Origin: Cladorhizidae sp. MBARI D1340-BT2 | Taxonomy: Eukaryota; Porifera; Demospongiae; Poecilosclerida; Cladorhizidae | Direction: 5' to 3' | Assembly (NCBI GenBank): GCA_028752905.1 | Contig: JAQNBH010000017.1 | Location: 39,264,286 to 39,328,285 of the forward strand | Length of the DNA: 64,000 bases | Shown: in pieces, positions 10,875-21,690 of the stretch | Layout of the letters: every line of letters starts with the position of its first letter | Numbering within the stretch: the stretch's first letter is position 1 | Made by a program: the position numbers and the translations under genes | The notes under the pieces: model-generated | What the model was told of the DNA's origin: nothing | What the model saw: the letters and a program-made list of their open reading frames with translations, nothing else | Databases searched by the model: none

Positions 10875-11334
10875 TGTTCGAGGTGCTGAGGGCCGCCGGT
10901 GTGCCTGGAGAAGAACGTTGGCGCGGAAAGGTTCGTAAAGCCTTTCCTCCCTGGCGGACTGAAACTAGAACCTCCTGTTGCTGTGAAGACCTCGACAAAT
11001 GCTATGGCCGATGCTCTGAGAAGAGCGCTGACCAACAGATTGCGAAGAGATGAAGAGAAAGGTTCATACAAATGGATAATTCAACTTGCATACGTCCATA
11101 CAATCTGTAACAGAAGACTGAACTCTGGCCTGAGACTGGTGCCTTTAAATAGACTGCCAGTCTACAGGCCAGGATTTCCATATAAGGTAAAATGCATACC
11201 TAATTATGCTAAGTGTTAGTCCAATGAGATGCAGACATGAAATATAGTTATGTGTTCAGAGTCATGGGACTTGTGGCTTCAGAAGTAATCAATTAGCACC
11301 AGGAAGTGTCACTGGACCCTCATCGACCTCAACA
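10875..11334 (-). repeat. 5' LTR of the BEL/Pao element
   Basis: 460 bp with TG..CA ends. It is the promoter-bearing LTR in element orientation and differs from the other LTR only at 10970. Confidence 0.95.
11115..11149 (-). promoter_or_regulatory. Probable core promoter in the 5' LTR
   Basis: Minus strand: a TATA-like CTATTTAAAGG (TTTAAA at 11144-11149) is followed about 25-30 nt downstream by TCAGTCT (11115-11121), an initiator-like sequence. The spacing fits a TATA/Inr promoter. The same pair exists in the other LTR (5119-5153). Confidence 0.5.
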
Positions 11335-11339
11335 TAAGG
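11335..11339. other. Target-site duplication TAAGG, right copy
   Basis: Directly follows the CA end of the right LTR and matches 4874-4878. Confidence 0.93.
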
Positions 11340-11510
11340 TATAGACAGCTTCCGACATCTTGTCTCTGTGCACGGAATTGAAAGCATTTTGATGTCAAGC
11401 TTTACTGCATGGTTAGTTTGCAGGTTGTTAAGAAACTGCCTGGACATTCGGTGAATTTCTGACATGGTGAACAGAAGACACCACACCATCTCCATTAATT
11501 CACACACATA
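11340..11510 (-). pseudogene. LINE copy 1, upstream RT part (motif A region)
   Basis: Minus-strand residues RQFLNNLQTNHAVKLDIK and, after a one-base frame shift, NAFNSVHRDKM correspond to RT motif A of the same LINE as 13.3-15.2 kb. They run straight into the BEL target site. Further upstream the match fades around 11500. With 3196-4873 this is one LINE copy separated by the BEL insertion. Confidence 0.7.
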
Positions 11511-11540
11511 TCTACAGCAACCATCAAAAGCATGCATATT

Positions 11541-12769
11541 TAAACCATTCTTGAATCAAATGGTTAGTCTACATTCAGACTGTGTACACAACTAAATTTA
11601 TTTAATGCATAAATATACATGTAAAAAACACCACAATAACAGATAGTAAAAAAAATTCACAAATCTGGTATTATTTAACTGTTTCACCCTTCATATAATT
11701 ATTGGTTTTATAGGTGACAAGTAGAACAGTCATACCCCTCGTGGTGCTCACTCTGTGGAAACCACTATGATGACTAAATTGACTGTTAAATACACTTTGA
11801 AATGTCCTCATGCTATATATGTAATCTTGAAATGAATGCAAAACATTTTGTGGTGCGGTAGCTTTATGACGGTCAAGCTTATATTGTTTATATAATGAAA
11901 ACAGCAGCACAGATCACCAGGCAAATTAAAACTGGCTGCATTGTTAATAAAGGATGAGATTTTCACTGACATAGTATAAATATCTAATTTTTTGTGTTTT
12001 GGGGGGGGGGGGGAATGAATTAGTCCCGCCTTATGGCGGGACTAATCCATTTCTGGGTCGTTTTTTTTAATTCGTTCATACCTTTTTTGTTCTATACACT
12101 ATGATGTTGAAATTAGTATCAAAATGCTGCTCATTCAGAGAGCTTTCCAATGGTATATTAGTTTTGAACTAACACCATCCTGGTCAGAGTTATGGACACC
12201 AAGGTGATTTCACATTATTGCATTTTACTCAACACTGTGTGACATAACCACTTACAATTTTGACAGCACTTAGAGAACCCACAGACATGCATTTTGAATG
12301 GATGAAAACATCATAACTTGTAAAATGGATTTTTAAGAAAGGTTAGTAATTTGCTCATGATTAGCAACATTCTAGGGCTCATATCTCCCCCATAGATTTT
12401 TTTAGTAGATTCTTTCCATTTAAATGAAAGAGTATGAAAAGAGCTTTCAAATGATATATATATTAAAAGTTGAAGCATGGCCCAGTTATGTGCACACAAA
12501 CTTGAAATAACAAAGAGATAACGGTACTTCTTCCGGCGAGCTCTGAAGACTTTTCTCAGCTATGCTACGGTTTCCGAGGTTCTTTTCCACTGTCGTGGTT
12601 AGCAATTGAAGAATTTATGTAGTCAAAGCATGGACAAAAGTATGTATATATAACTTTGCAGTGAAGCCTTCTATTCAACTACTAGGGAGTTATATTAAGT
12701 ACAACACATTTACCAATTTACTATTTTTATATTATTCTAGCATAATATAGATCATAATAGGATAATATT

Positions 12770-12770
<1 letters not shown>
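11541..12770. other. No gene seen
   Basis: No recognisable coding sequence. It holds a 13-base G run at 12001-12013, the hairpin listed separately and otherwise AT-rich unique-looking DNA. Confidence 0.5.
12014..12051. repeat. 17-bp inverted repeat (hairpin)
   Basis: Arms AATGAATTAGTCCCGCC and GGCGGGACTAATCCATT pair with one mismatch around a 4-base TTAT loop. The inner 12 bp are perfect. It directly follows a poly-G run. Function unknown; possibly the end of a small DNA element. Confidence 0.75.
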
Positions 12771-13303
<533 letters not shown>

Positions 13304-15217
13304 GTGTGCGTCCCATAGCCATTGGGTGCACGCTTAGATGCCTGGTAGCGAAATGTGCAAGCTGTCAAGTGAGGCAGTCTATGAGTGCTCTTCTAGCTCC
13401 TCTTCAATTGGGTTTCGGGATACGTTCTGGAGCCAAATCTATTGTTCATGCAGATCGTATTTTCCTGCAGCCAGGCCATATGCTTAATTTTCGGGAATGC
13501 ATTTAACACTATTCGTAGGGACAAAATGTTATCTGCTATGGAAGAGCTAGCTCTACCTTTTGTCCATTCAACTTACAGTGCTCCATCATTGCTCTTTTTT
13601 GGAAATGAAACAATTCAGTCATCTGAAGGAGTTCAACAGGGTGATCCCCTGGGTCCACCTTTGTTTTGTCTTGCTCTTCACAAGACTACACTCAGATTGG
13701 TATCAAATTTTTGTGTATTTTAATTGGATGATGGCACTCTTGGGGGTAGCATGGATGATGTCTCAGTGATTTTAATACAGTGGAAAGTGTGGCTGAGGAG
13801 CTGGGTTTGGAGCTTAACCGTGAGAAATGTGAGCTTATCTGTCCAGATCCAGACACTTTAGGGAAGTCTCTCTGTGCTGCTCCAGGACTTCGTGTGGTCA
13901 ATCCAGAGGTTGCCACTCTCTTTAGGTTCTCCTATTGGTGGTATGGAAGGAGTTGAAGTGCTGCTTAATGAGAAGATTGACTCCTTAAAGTTTATGGGAA
14001 GCAGACTTCGACACCTCCATGCTCGTGATGCCTTTTGTTTGCTTCATCACGCATTTGCAATTCCAAAGTTACTGTACTCTTTACGATCTCCTGTTTTTCT
14101 TCATCTAAGCTTCAAGATTTTGACTCAATTCAGTGTACCATCTTGAGTGAGATCACCAACATTCCTCTCAACACTAAAGATCAAGCTTGGTCTCAGGCAT
14201 CACTTCCAGTGAAGTTTGGTGGTTTGGGGATCAGAAGTGCTGTGATGCTTGCACCTTCCGCCTTTTTGGCATCGGCTTCAGGTGCTTTTGATCTTATCCA
14301 CCCGATTCTTCCAGACTACCTAGGTGATTCAAACTACTCTGAATTTGAAGATGGTTTGGAAATTTGGTGTCGAGGTCATAGCTGTGAGCCACCATCTGAT
14401 CCTAGGTCCTCCCAACAGAAAGCTTGGGATGGTCCTCATGTTCAGGCTTCTTTTGATTCCCTCCTGAACTCGAGTGTGGATCTACCTTCATGGGTACGTA
14501 TTCAGACTGCAGCTAGGAAGGAGTCAGGGGCTTGGATCCATGCCCTTCCCATGTCATCCTTAGGCCTCCGAATGGATGATGATGTGATTAGGTTGGCTAC
14601 TGGTTTGCGTTTGGGTGTTCCTCTCTGTCATCCCCACAATTGTTTGCAGTGTGGATCCCAAGTGAATGAATTTGGCACTCATGGTCTCAACTGTCCGGAG
14701 GAGTCAAGGTCATTTCTCGAGGCATGCAGCTGTAAATGAAATTATTCATAGATCACTAGCTTCCATAAATATTCCCTCTCACCTGGAGCCTTCAGGCATT
14801 TCTCACTCGGATGGCAAGCGTCCTGATGGAGCTTCCATTGTCCCCTGGAAGAATGGCCGTATCCTTGTGTGGGATGCTACATGTGTGGACAACTTTGCTC
14901 CATCCTATGCAAACTTATTACATGAAGGTCCTGGGGCAGTGGCAAACAGAGCCGAGTCCCTGAAAAAGGAAAAATACGGAAACATTGTTGCTACACACTT
15001 CTTTGTCCCAATTGGGATAGAGACCACTGGAGTGTTTGGAGGGGAGCCATCTTTGTTCCTTCGGGAGTTAGGTAGCCGTCTCAAAGCAAAGTGTGACGAA
15101 CCACGTCCCCATCATTTTCTCCTCCAGAGAATTTCCATTGCGATCCAGCGTGAGAACACTGCAGCAGTGTTAGGCACTAGTCAGTATACTAGTGATGACT
15201 ATTTCTTACTTAACTAG
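13304..15217 (+). pseudogene. LINE copy 2, RT plus C-terminal endonuclease-like domain (decayed)
   Basis: Starts at the microsatellite edge with an RT-upstream stretch (CVRPIAIGCTLRCLVAK), then motif A (NAFNTIRRDKM), EGVQQGDPLGP (about 13630), the catalytic LDDGTLGGSMDDV (about 13720-13760, another frame), thumb region, Cys/His cluster (HNCLQCGS..., about 14637) and terminal SDGKRPDG..VPWKNG..VWDATC endonuclease-like domain (14800-14890) ending in HHFLLQRISIAIQRENTAAVLG. Coding continuity needs at least four frame changes, so it is inactive. The 5' part, including any N-terminal zinc fingers, is missing. PD-(D/E)XK-type C-termini are known from early-branching LINEs such as R2; membership of that group here is inference. 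Confidence 0.85.
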
Positions 15218-15283
15218 TTCTTTATTGGTAGTTATATATAGGTCAATATTATTAAAATGTATGTATAATATATATTATATAGT

Positions 15284-15305
15284 ACACTATTATTATTATT
15301 ATTAT

Positions 15306-15346
<41 letters not shown>

Positions 15347-15556
15347 TATATTAATGGTGATATTATTATTTTATTGTATATGTGAGTGTTGTTTTAATTA
15401 TTGGTTTATTATTTAAGTTGGTTAAGTACATTTTTATTTATTGTTCAATTTATTTATTTATTTTATTATTACTATTTTATGTTTATTTGTTTATTTATTA
15501 ATTTTTTATTACGTTATTATTATTATTTATTATTATTATTATTATTTTACATCCAG
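15284..15556. repeat. (ATT)n, (AGT)n and TTTATTTA low-complexity
   Basis: Short ATT runs, an (AGT)n run at about 15307-15347, then TTTATT-rich DNA and another ATT run at 15517-15546. It lies right after the LINE copy 2 stop codon and may have grown from its 3' tail. Confidence 0.8.
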
Positions 15557-15636
15557 TGCATGTGCTAGATGCGTGTACAGGCACATGGTGGACAGCTAAA
15601 TACCAGTATATAGCCATGCTCACATGAGAGCCTCTC

Positions 15637-15684
15637 ATTAGTCCTGATGAAGACTAAATGCATCTAGCTGAAACGTCGAGTGAA
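15637..15684 (+). ncRNA. Candidate hammerhead-ribozyme-like motif
   Basis: CTGATGA (15644-15650) and GAAAC (15670-15674) followed by GTC (15675-15677) match the hammerhead core. Between them AG(A)CTA and TAGCT can form a 5-bp stem II with one bulged A and an 8-base loop. Bases flanking CTGATGA and GTC can form a 6-bp stem I with one G-G mismatch. Stem III is only AC/GT without a loop, so self-cleavage as a monomer is doubtful; minimal stem III forms are known from Penelope-like elements and retrozymes. Confidence 0.35.
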
Positions 15685-15719
15685 TAAAAATTGAAGTGAT
15701 TATTGAGAAGGTGATTTTA

Positions 15720-17000
15720 ATATATTATATATAAATATATTACTAACCTTACCTTTTTTGGCCCTTGCAAGCTCTGTGGGACTATGTCCCAAGTAGTGTG
15801 GGTACCTTGCTGACCCAGAACCCTCATTCATTTCCATTTCATCTGCTTGCTACATTTTCTAATTTCACTTGAATTGTTTTTATCTTCGCTCTCTAACACT
15901 AAGCAATATAACTTTTTCTGAATACTTAGCGATATGGCATGCTATCGCACCTGTTACATTACTTCCATTTAGTCAAGTGTTGTGGTATATAGGAAAATCC
16001 ATTCTAAGAATTATCATTGAACAAAACACTATGAGTTTCATATCTTGCCATATATCTCACAATTCAAGAAATGTACTGCACTATATATTTGTTGACAAGA
16101 TGATTGACTTGTATTTTTTACAGGCCATTATTGCTGACAATTCCATTCTTCATGAAGTTTGCAATGGCTGATGAAGGAATGTTAGCACAAGATTGATGGA
16201 ACCATTCTTTACATGAACAGCATTGTGCAACCATAAGGGCACCGTCATGGGGCTGCGTAAATATGCAGATAAATGGTATTCTTTCGTCCAACTTCTTGTA
16301 GGTTACAGTCTGTCTTTAGACATTTCAATGGAAAAGGTAGTAATTTTCTTGTCTGGAAGGACATTGCTAGATGGTGTCACATCTTGTCTGATCAAAGGTT
16401 ATCACTGATGGCCACTGCATGAAGCTGTTGCAATTGCAATAGCAAATAGCCCACAATCATTGCCTCCAGCCTGTCTCAGTATTTCTTAATAAGATAGTCT
16501 CCAGCGTAATGCTCCATCCAGGCAAGGCCTTTCAGCATATCCAATTCTCAATGATAAGAACAGATATATTAAAGCATAAGGCGCATGTATTAGGTGTGAT
16601 CAAATATCACTGTAAATAGTCCTCAACTCCAGTCACCCGACTTGAAGAAAACATGTCAATCGATAAAAAAAAAAATTAAAAAAATAATCACTGAATTTTA
16701 GTAGACATAGTTTAGACACAATGACTTACTGGTTCTGGTGGGAAGCTGTCATATAACAACACTGTACCCTTGGTGCTCCAACATTTGATGCACAAACTCA
16801 GTGGCCGCCAGTATTCATGATCTGCACATAATTCTCTACTGGAGTTCCAGTGAGTGAGCCTCCACTGCCTGGTGCCAAATATTGAACTGGCTGAAGGCCA
16901 CCCATCTTTGGAAACTGTACATGAAGTAGGGCCTGAGCTTCGTTAATGTAAATGCCCTCCAACCATACTTCAGATTGGAGAGTTACGTGAAAGTATCTGG
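15720..17000. other. No gene seen
   Basis: Moderately AT-rich sequence with only short open frames and no motif I recognise. Confidence 0.5.
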
Positions 17001-17007
17001 GTAACTC

Positions 17008-18598
17008 TCAGTAGCTGACAAGAAGTTTGCATGGTAGGCATTTACCATTTACCCTCAGTACAGTCTTGGTCGCATCAGTCACAAAACAATCTGTCTCAAT
17101 CTGTGAAGATTCCGCATCTTTTCTGGTTGTCATTGGTCCTGGTAGTGCGTGTGGGTGGTTGGACTGGTGGTAGAATGATGACTGTGCTTTGTTTCTCAGT
17201 ATGGGGTAAGAGTTGACACCACACCAAGGTTTGCTGTGCACTGCCTCTTCCTTGGTGGACTCCTCTGTGCAATATTCATGGCCATATTTACAGTGGCTTC
17301 CTACCACAATCACAGTCACAATCTGGAAGCATTTTAAGCTTTTCTCTTGCCTGGCATCAAAATACAACTTGTGCTTGGCCTTGGTTCTTCAATTTTTTCT
17401 CATACCAGTTCATCCAGGGCCTGTACCTAAGTGAATAAAAACATGAAATACATATAATAAAAAGAGTTGCTGTGGATCACATCAGTACGAAAATGCCAAT
17501 AATTTCATCAAAATGCACAGCTAATTTTATTTTTTGAGTTTCCAAATCATATTTTTTGGCCATTGGACAATCTTTACCTTTGCTACATTATCTTCCAAGT
17601 CTATTTTAATCTCTTCAGGAGACACGTCAGTGTGTATATTCACATAGTGTAACTTCTTCACAATCAATTATGCATTGATGGCTATGGCATCCCAAGATGT
17701 GCGATAGAACATCAGTACAAAGGGCTGCTGCTTTGATGATGATTATACACCAGTGTTGATGCCATAAGTGGTGGGAAGCACAAATCTAAGATATCAACAA
17801 ATGCAAACCATGAGAAGAACTACAATATACCAACCAACAGTTACAATTGCTATATTGGAACTCTAGGTCATAGGATGGATTACAAAAATCCATCCTAATA
17901 GCAAACTGCTACAACAGATACACTGACCACCATTGATGCATAGTAAAGTAAAGCTTCAAATATAGTAACTTACTTGTTCCAGTCAGTTTGGCTGTCATTT
18001 GTATATTTGGACAGTACTCTCTTAATTGTCTGGTTTGTATGCTCATCCTGGCCATTTGTTTCTGGATGGTATGTAGAACACATCATTCGCTTCACCTCAA
18101 AGGCTCAAAGATGAAATCATTTACTTGAGTTGGAAAAGCAAAACAGCATGAAATAGATACCAAGTATAATGCACACTAACTATATTACTAATAACATTCA
18201 CTGTAAAAAGAAGCTATCTGCGTAGTAGTTATGGAGAAAAGGTGAGTTGTCTGACCACCACTGTCAACTAAATATAACATTGAGAAATCCTGAATTGAAG
18301 TCTCATTCAGCGTTTTTATGCTTCAAGAACACCTTGAATGTTAAATGCATTGGATATTTAAGACTTGTCACTAACCTGGTTAATAAATTCACGGCCCTGG
18401 TCCATGATCTTTTTCCTTGGAAGAGAGTTCAAGTATCACTTTAGCAACATCATCAGCAGACTTTGACTTAATGGGAAGAGCAAACACCCACTTGGTGAAA
18501 AGGTCTGTTACAGTGCAGACATATCTGTGGCCTTTATCAGTAGCTGCAAATGGGCCAATCAGGTCAATGTCCAGAGTCTCACATCTTTAATATAAAAT
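17008..18598 (-). pseudogene. Ty3/gypsy-type integrase remnant with splice-site-like junctions
   Basis: Minus strand. 18376-18590 encodes the integrase core (IDLIGPFAATDKGHRYVC, DLFTKWVFALPIKSKSADD, then after a frame shift MDQGREFINQ) and ends at a GTTAGT donor. 17974-18125 encodes YHPETNGQDEHTNQTIKR..LSKYTNDSQTDWNK and ends at a GTAAGT donor (17968-17973). 17540-17800 and 17300-17400 hold degraded C-terminal pieces. The D and E catalytic regions are recognisable but there are frame shifts and stops. The broken-up layout resembles exons, as in a domesticated integrase gene, or chance. No LTRs were found. Confidence 0.6.
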
Positions 18599-18712
18599 AT
18601 AAATATAATGTCTAACAAGATTTTTAAAAACGCACTCAAACTCCTCTTATCTGGGTAGGCACTATCCATAACTGAGAAACAGCCCAATATTGATTATTTG
18701 CCTTGAATTGTG

Positions 18713-18800
18713 TACATGCACACTACATGTACATGCACATGCAGTGTACATGTACATGCTGCACATGCAGTGTACGTGTACATACTACACATGTGCACTG
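18713..18800. repeat. ACATGTACATGCAC / GCAGTGTACATG short repeat
   Basis: Two to three diverged units of an alternating purine-pyrimidine sequence rich in ACATGTACATG palindromes. Confidence 0.7.
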
Positions 18801-19075
18801 ACTGAAAACAACATGAACACAATTATTTTTTAAAGAAATGATGGTGTTTGCCTCAGTGATTCCCCGTCTCATCCGAGCTGCAGTGTCGTGCCATTTCTTC
18901 ACAAGAAGATTTTTTTTGAGGAACATGTGATACACATGACTTGATTGAGCAATGTGCGAGTGCCTAGTAAACAGGCATCCTCAGATGACTGACTTGAAAA
19001 ATCAAATATCAACCTGAGGGATATAGTATGATAGTTTGTTAGATCAACGTCATAGGTAAATGGAATTATTGGTAT

Positions 19076-19495
19076 ATACTTATCTGTAGATATCTGTCTC
19101 CCAGCAATGGCTTAGCTAGGTGAGTAATTTATCTGTAGATATATGTCGCCTAGCAATGGCTTAGCTAGGCGAGTAACACTTATCTGTAGATGTCTATCTC
19201 TCAGCAATGGCTTAGCTAGGCGAGTGATACTTATCTGTAGATATCTATCTCTCATCAATGGCTTAGCCAGGTGAGTAATACTTATCTGTGGATATCTGTC
19301 GCCCAGCAATGGCTTAGCTAGGCGAGTAAACACTTATCTGTAGATGTCTATCTCTCAGCAATGGCTTAGCTAGGCGAGTGATACTTATCTATCTCTCAGC
19401 AATGTCTAAGCTAGGTGAGTAATACTTATCTGTGGATATCTGTCTCCCAGCAATGGCAGCTAGGCGAGTATGTAGATATCTATATCTCAGCAATG
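19076..19495. repeat. 51-bp minisatellite (about 8 units)
   Basis: Unit around ATCTGTAGATATCTGTC..CAGCAATGGCTTAGCTAGG.GAGTAATACTT, about 51 bp, eight to nine copies, the last ones truncated. 51 is a multiple of three, so the minus strand stays open as a 17-residue repeat (RLAKPLL.DR.LQISIT) for about four units (19112-19333). No start, domain or flanking exon argues that it is translated. Confidence 0.9.
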
Positions 19496-21086
19496 GGGTG
19501 AAGTTCGCGTAATATGCCAAGCGAGTAATATGGCGCAACACCAGCACCACCACGTCTATCTATCATAACTGTGGAGAAACAAATCCACCACACAGCTTCT
19601 GCACACACTCCAATATTCGTCTAGAGGCAGACTTGTTGTTTAGGAGAAGAGAAATCGAGCTTTCAAACTTCTTTACACCTAGAAAGCGGGTATTGTAATG
19701 ACCAGAGAGGAGCGGGAAGTTCAATGTACTCAGAAATGTTGAGTATGTAATAGTTGAACCTTCCTAAGAAGGGATATGGTCGTACTCTGAAGGCAACTGC
19801 AATTTCTGCAAAATGGGAGAAAGAAAAAGAACAACATGACATGCCAGTAGGCTTTGGAATTGCAAGTGAAGATCTTGGAAGACGAACTCAGGGAGAGAAA
19901 AAATAGCTCAAATAATCTTAGAAAAGATGTGGCTCACCTGTAAAAGGGTATGGGAAATTAGAGACAAAAACCAAGCAAGACATAACTGAGGAACCTGCCC
20001 CAGCAAAGACCTTCTCTTCACTCTTTTCACAGAACACCAAAGTGCCAGAGCCTGCTGTGATTAACATACCCATATTCAGAAAACCTTGAAAGAAGAAGAG
20101 AGAGATAGTAAACACCAAAGTAAGAACATTGTTGTGGATTTCATGAAGAAGCCAGAGCTGAAGGAGACATCGTCCCAACAGTAAATAGCATAGCACCTAC
20201 TCTGAAGATTGACCTGGCTTTAGAAATCTTTGGTTTTAGGGGTAAGAAGAGAGATGGAAAAACAGTTTGACTCAAGTAAAGATTGGGGCAGACCAACTAC
20301 GAGAATTCCTACAAAAGGCCAAACACTACTTACCCTGCATGGAAGGATGTTTACATTAATCCTGACTTAACCCATGCACAGGCCTAAAAAAGTGCTCCAT
20401 TGTATTCAAGGTTTGTTGGTGCCATACTTTTATGGCACTCCTTCCCTTGTAGAAACATGGACAGATGGCGTGTGAGGAGCTTTACCTGATACTTCTCAAT
20501 GGTGGATGAATACACTTACAGTTGTGATTGATTTTGAACACTAATAATTTTTTAATGAACCCCTGTCTTGCTAGATACAGCTAAAGTATGATAGTATGCC
20601 CTTCTCTCCTCTCAAGCATTATACATAAGGACTATTAATTCAATGTAATATTATTATCCAACAAACACACACACATACACAGACATTTCTCATAATGGTA
20701 TATTATGCCATATCACAGAGGTTCAGCTACAGCATATTCCAGAGGACATCCAACAGCCTGAGCATTTCTACACTACAAAAGCATGTCTACTAGAAATGAA
20801 TGCAAGGCATTGTGTGGAGAGAATTTGAACACATTGCTCAAATATTGTCCCACTCCAAAGCATATTTGCAGGGTTAACATTATACACAAATCTGTAAATT
20901 ATTAATATCATCAAATTAAAATATAATATATAAAGTAATATATTCCTCACAGGTTTCAAAGAGTATCAACACAATACACAATCATTTCCATTTTAGACCT
21001 TTATCCGTTGCGATCATTTCCATTTTAGCAAATTTGCTCGCGTGTGTTGCGAGTGGCTAGTATTCAGAATGAAACTTCACCTGAGC
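19496..21086. other. No gene seen
   Basis: Open frames up to 92 residues on the minus strand (19918-20196, 20768-20959) lack motifs. A short (AC)n lies near 20665. Nothing further supported. Confidence 0.45.
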
Positions 21087-21344
21087 TTAAGGAAGCTTCT
21101 CTACCGTGGGATGCCGTGCTTCTCCTATGATTTTTTTTATAACACTCCTAAATCTCGGTTCTCCTTGTTCTGCTGTTTCAGAAGCAGGCTTTGACTTTTC
21201 TCTTTCTCTCCTTTTCTGAAGTCTATTTTCTTTATCCATTTTGGCTAAATCAAGCAGATAGCTGTAAGATTTGGAATCTACAGCTGTGCACGTATATTTT
21301 AGTATGCATCTGCGCACAAGAATCCACAAGACAACTAATTCCAA
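21087..21344 (-). pseudogene. Fragment with an STPR-like basic repeat
   Basis: An 85-residue frame contains MDKENRLQKRREREKSKP and ASETAEQGEPR, resembling the RRERERARRASETAEQREERL-type 23-residue peptide repeat (STPR) seen in invertebrate proteins, including N-termini of some Helitron-like proteins. Only about one repeat is left. Assignment is tentative. Confidence 0.3.
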
Positions 21345-21596
21345 ATCACACCTAAAACTAGACCGCGATAAATCTGTGGGCTTGGGAGAGTGCTGTAGCA
21401 GCTAGCGTTGTAGTTTTCATCACTCATCAGTTGACTTCCTTCTTCGTTCCCAGACAAGACGAGTGCAGCTGCTTATACAGCTGTGGTTTGTAGTTAACTC
21501 TCTCTCCAGCACTTGTATTGTAAAACAAAAAACTGTGGGTGCTTAGAAAGTTCAAAACAATCATGCCTAGAGTACAATCAAGTAATTTTAAGTGAC

Positions 21597-21690
21597 AATA
21601 GGCTCGACTGGCTGGAGTATCAGCAGGCAGTGCAAGAAATGTTCATGGAGTGAGAAGAGGAGGTGAGAGAGCTTGAGCAAGAGTTGGGAG
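21597..21690 (+). pseudogene. LINE copy 3, pre-RT fragment left of the hAT insertion
   Basis: Plus-strand residues WLEYQQAVQEMFME..EEEVRELEQELG (one stop codon inside). The frame continues across the hAT element, after removing one copy of GTTGGGAG, into GNIIEEMWGRWKEKVLAAAEKG at 24584, so the two pieces are one LINE. Confidence 0.65.
21683..21690. other. hAT target-site duplication GTTGGGAG, left copy
   Basis: Identical 8 bp at 24584-24591. Removing the interval rejoins the LINE reading frame. Confidence 0.75.

Larger units (their letters stand above)
4879..11334 (-). mobile_element. Complete BEL/Pao LTR retrotransposon
   Basis: A 6456-bp element with two 460-bp LTRs, a primer-binding site, a polypurine tract, one uninterrupted gag-pol frame on the minus strand and a perfect 5-bp target duplication (TAAGG). 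The LTRs differ at a single base (G at 4974 versus A at 10970), so insertion is recent. It lies inside the RT domain of an older LINE of the same orientation: the residues before (FNSVHRDKM, right flank) and after (VIYPFVHSVYS, left flank) are adjacent in related LINE copies. I see no sign of inactivation, so it could be mobile, but activity is an inference. Confidence 0.95.
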
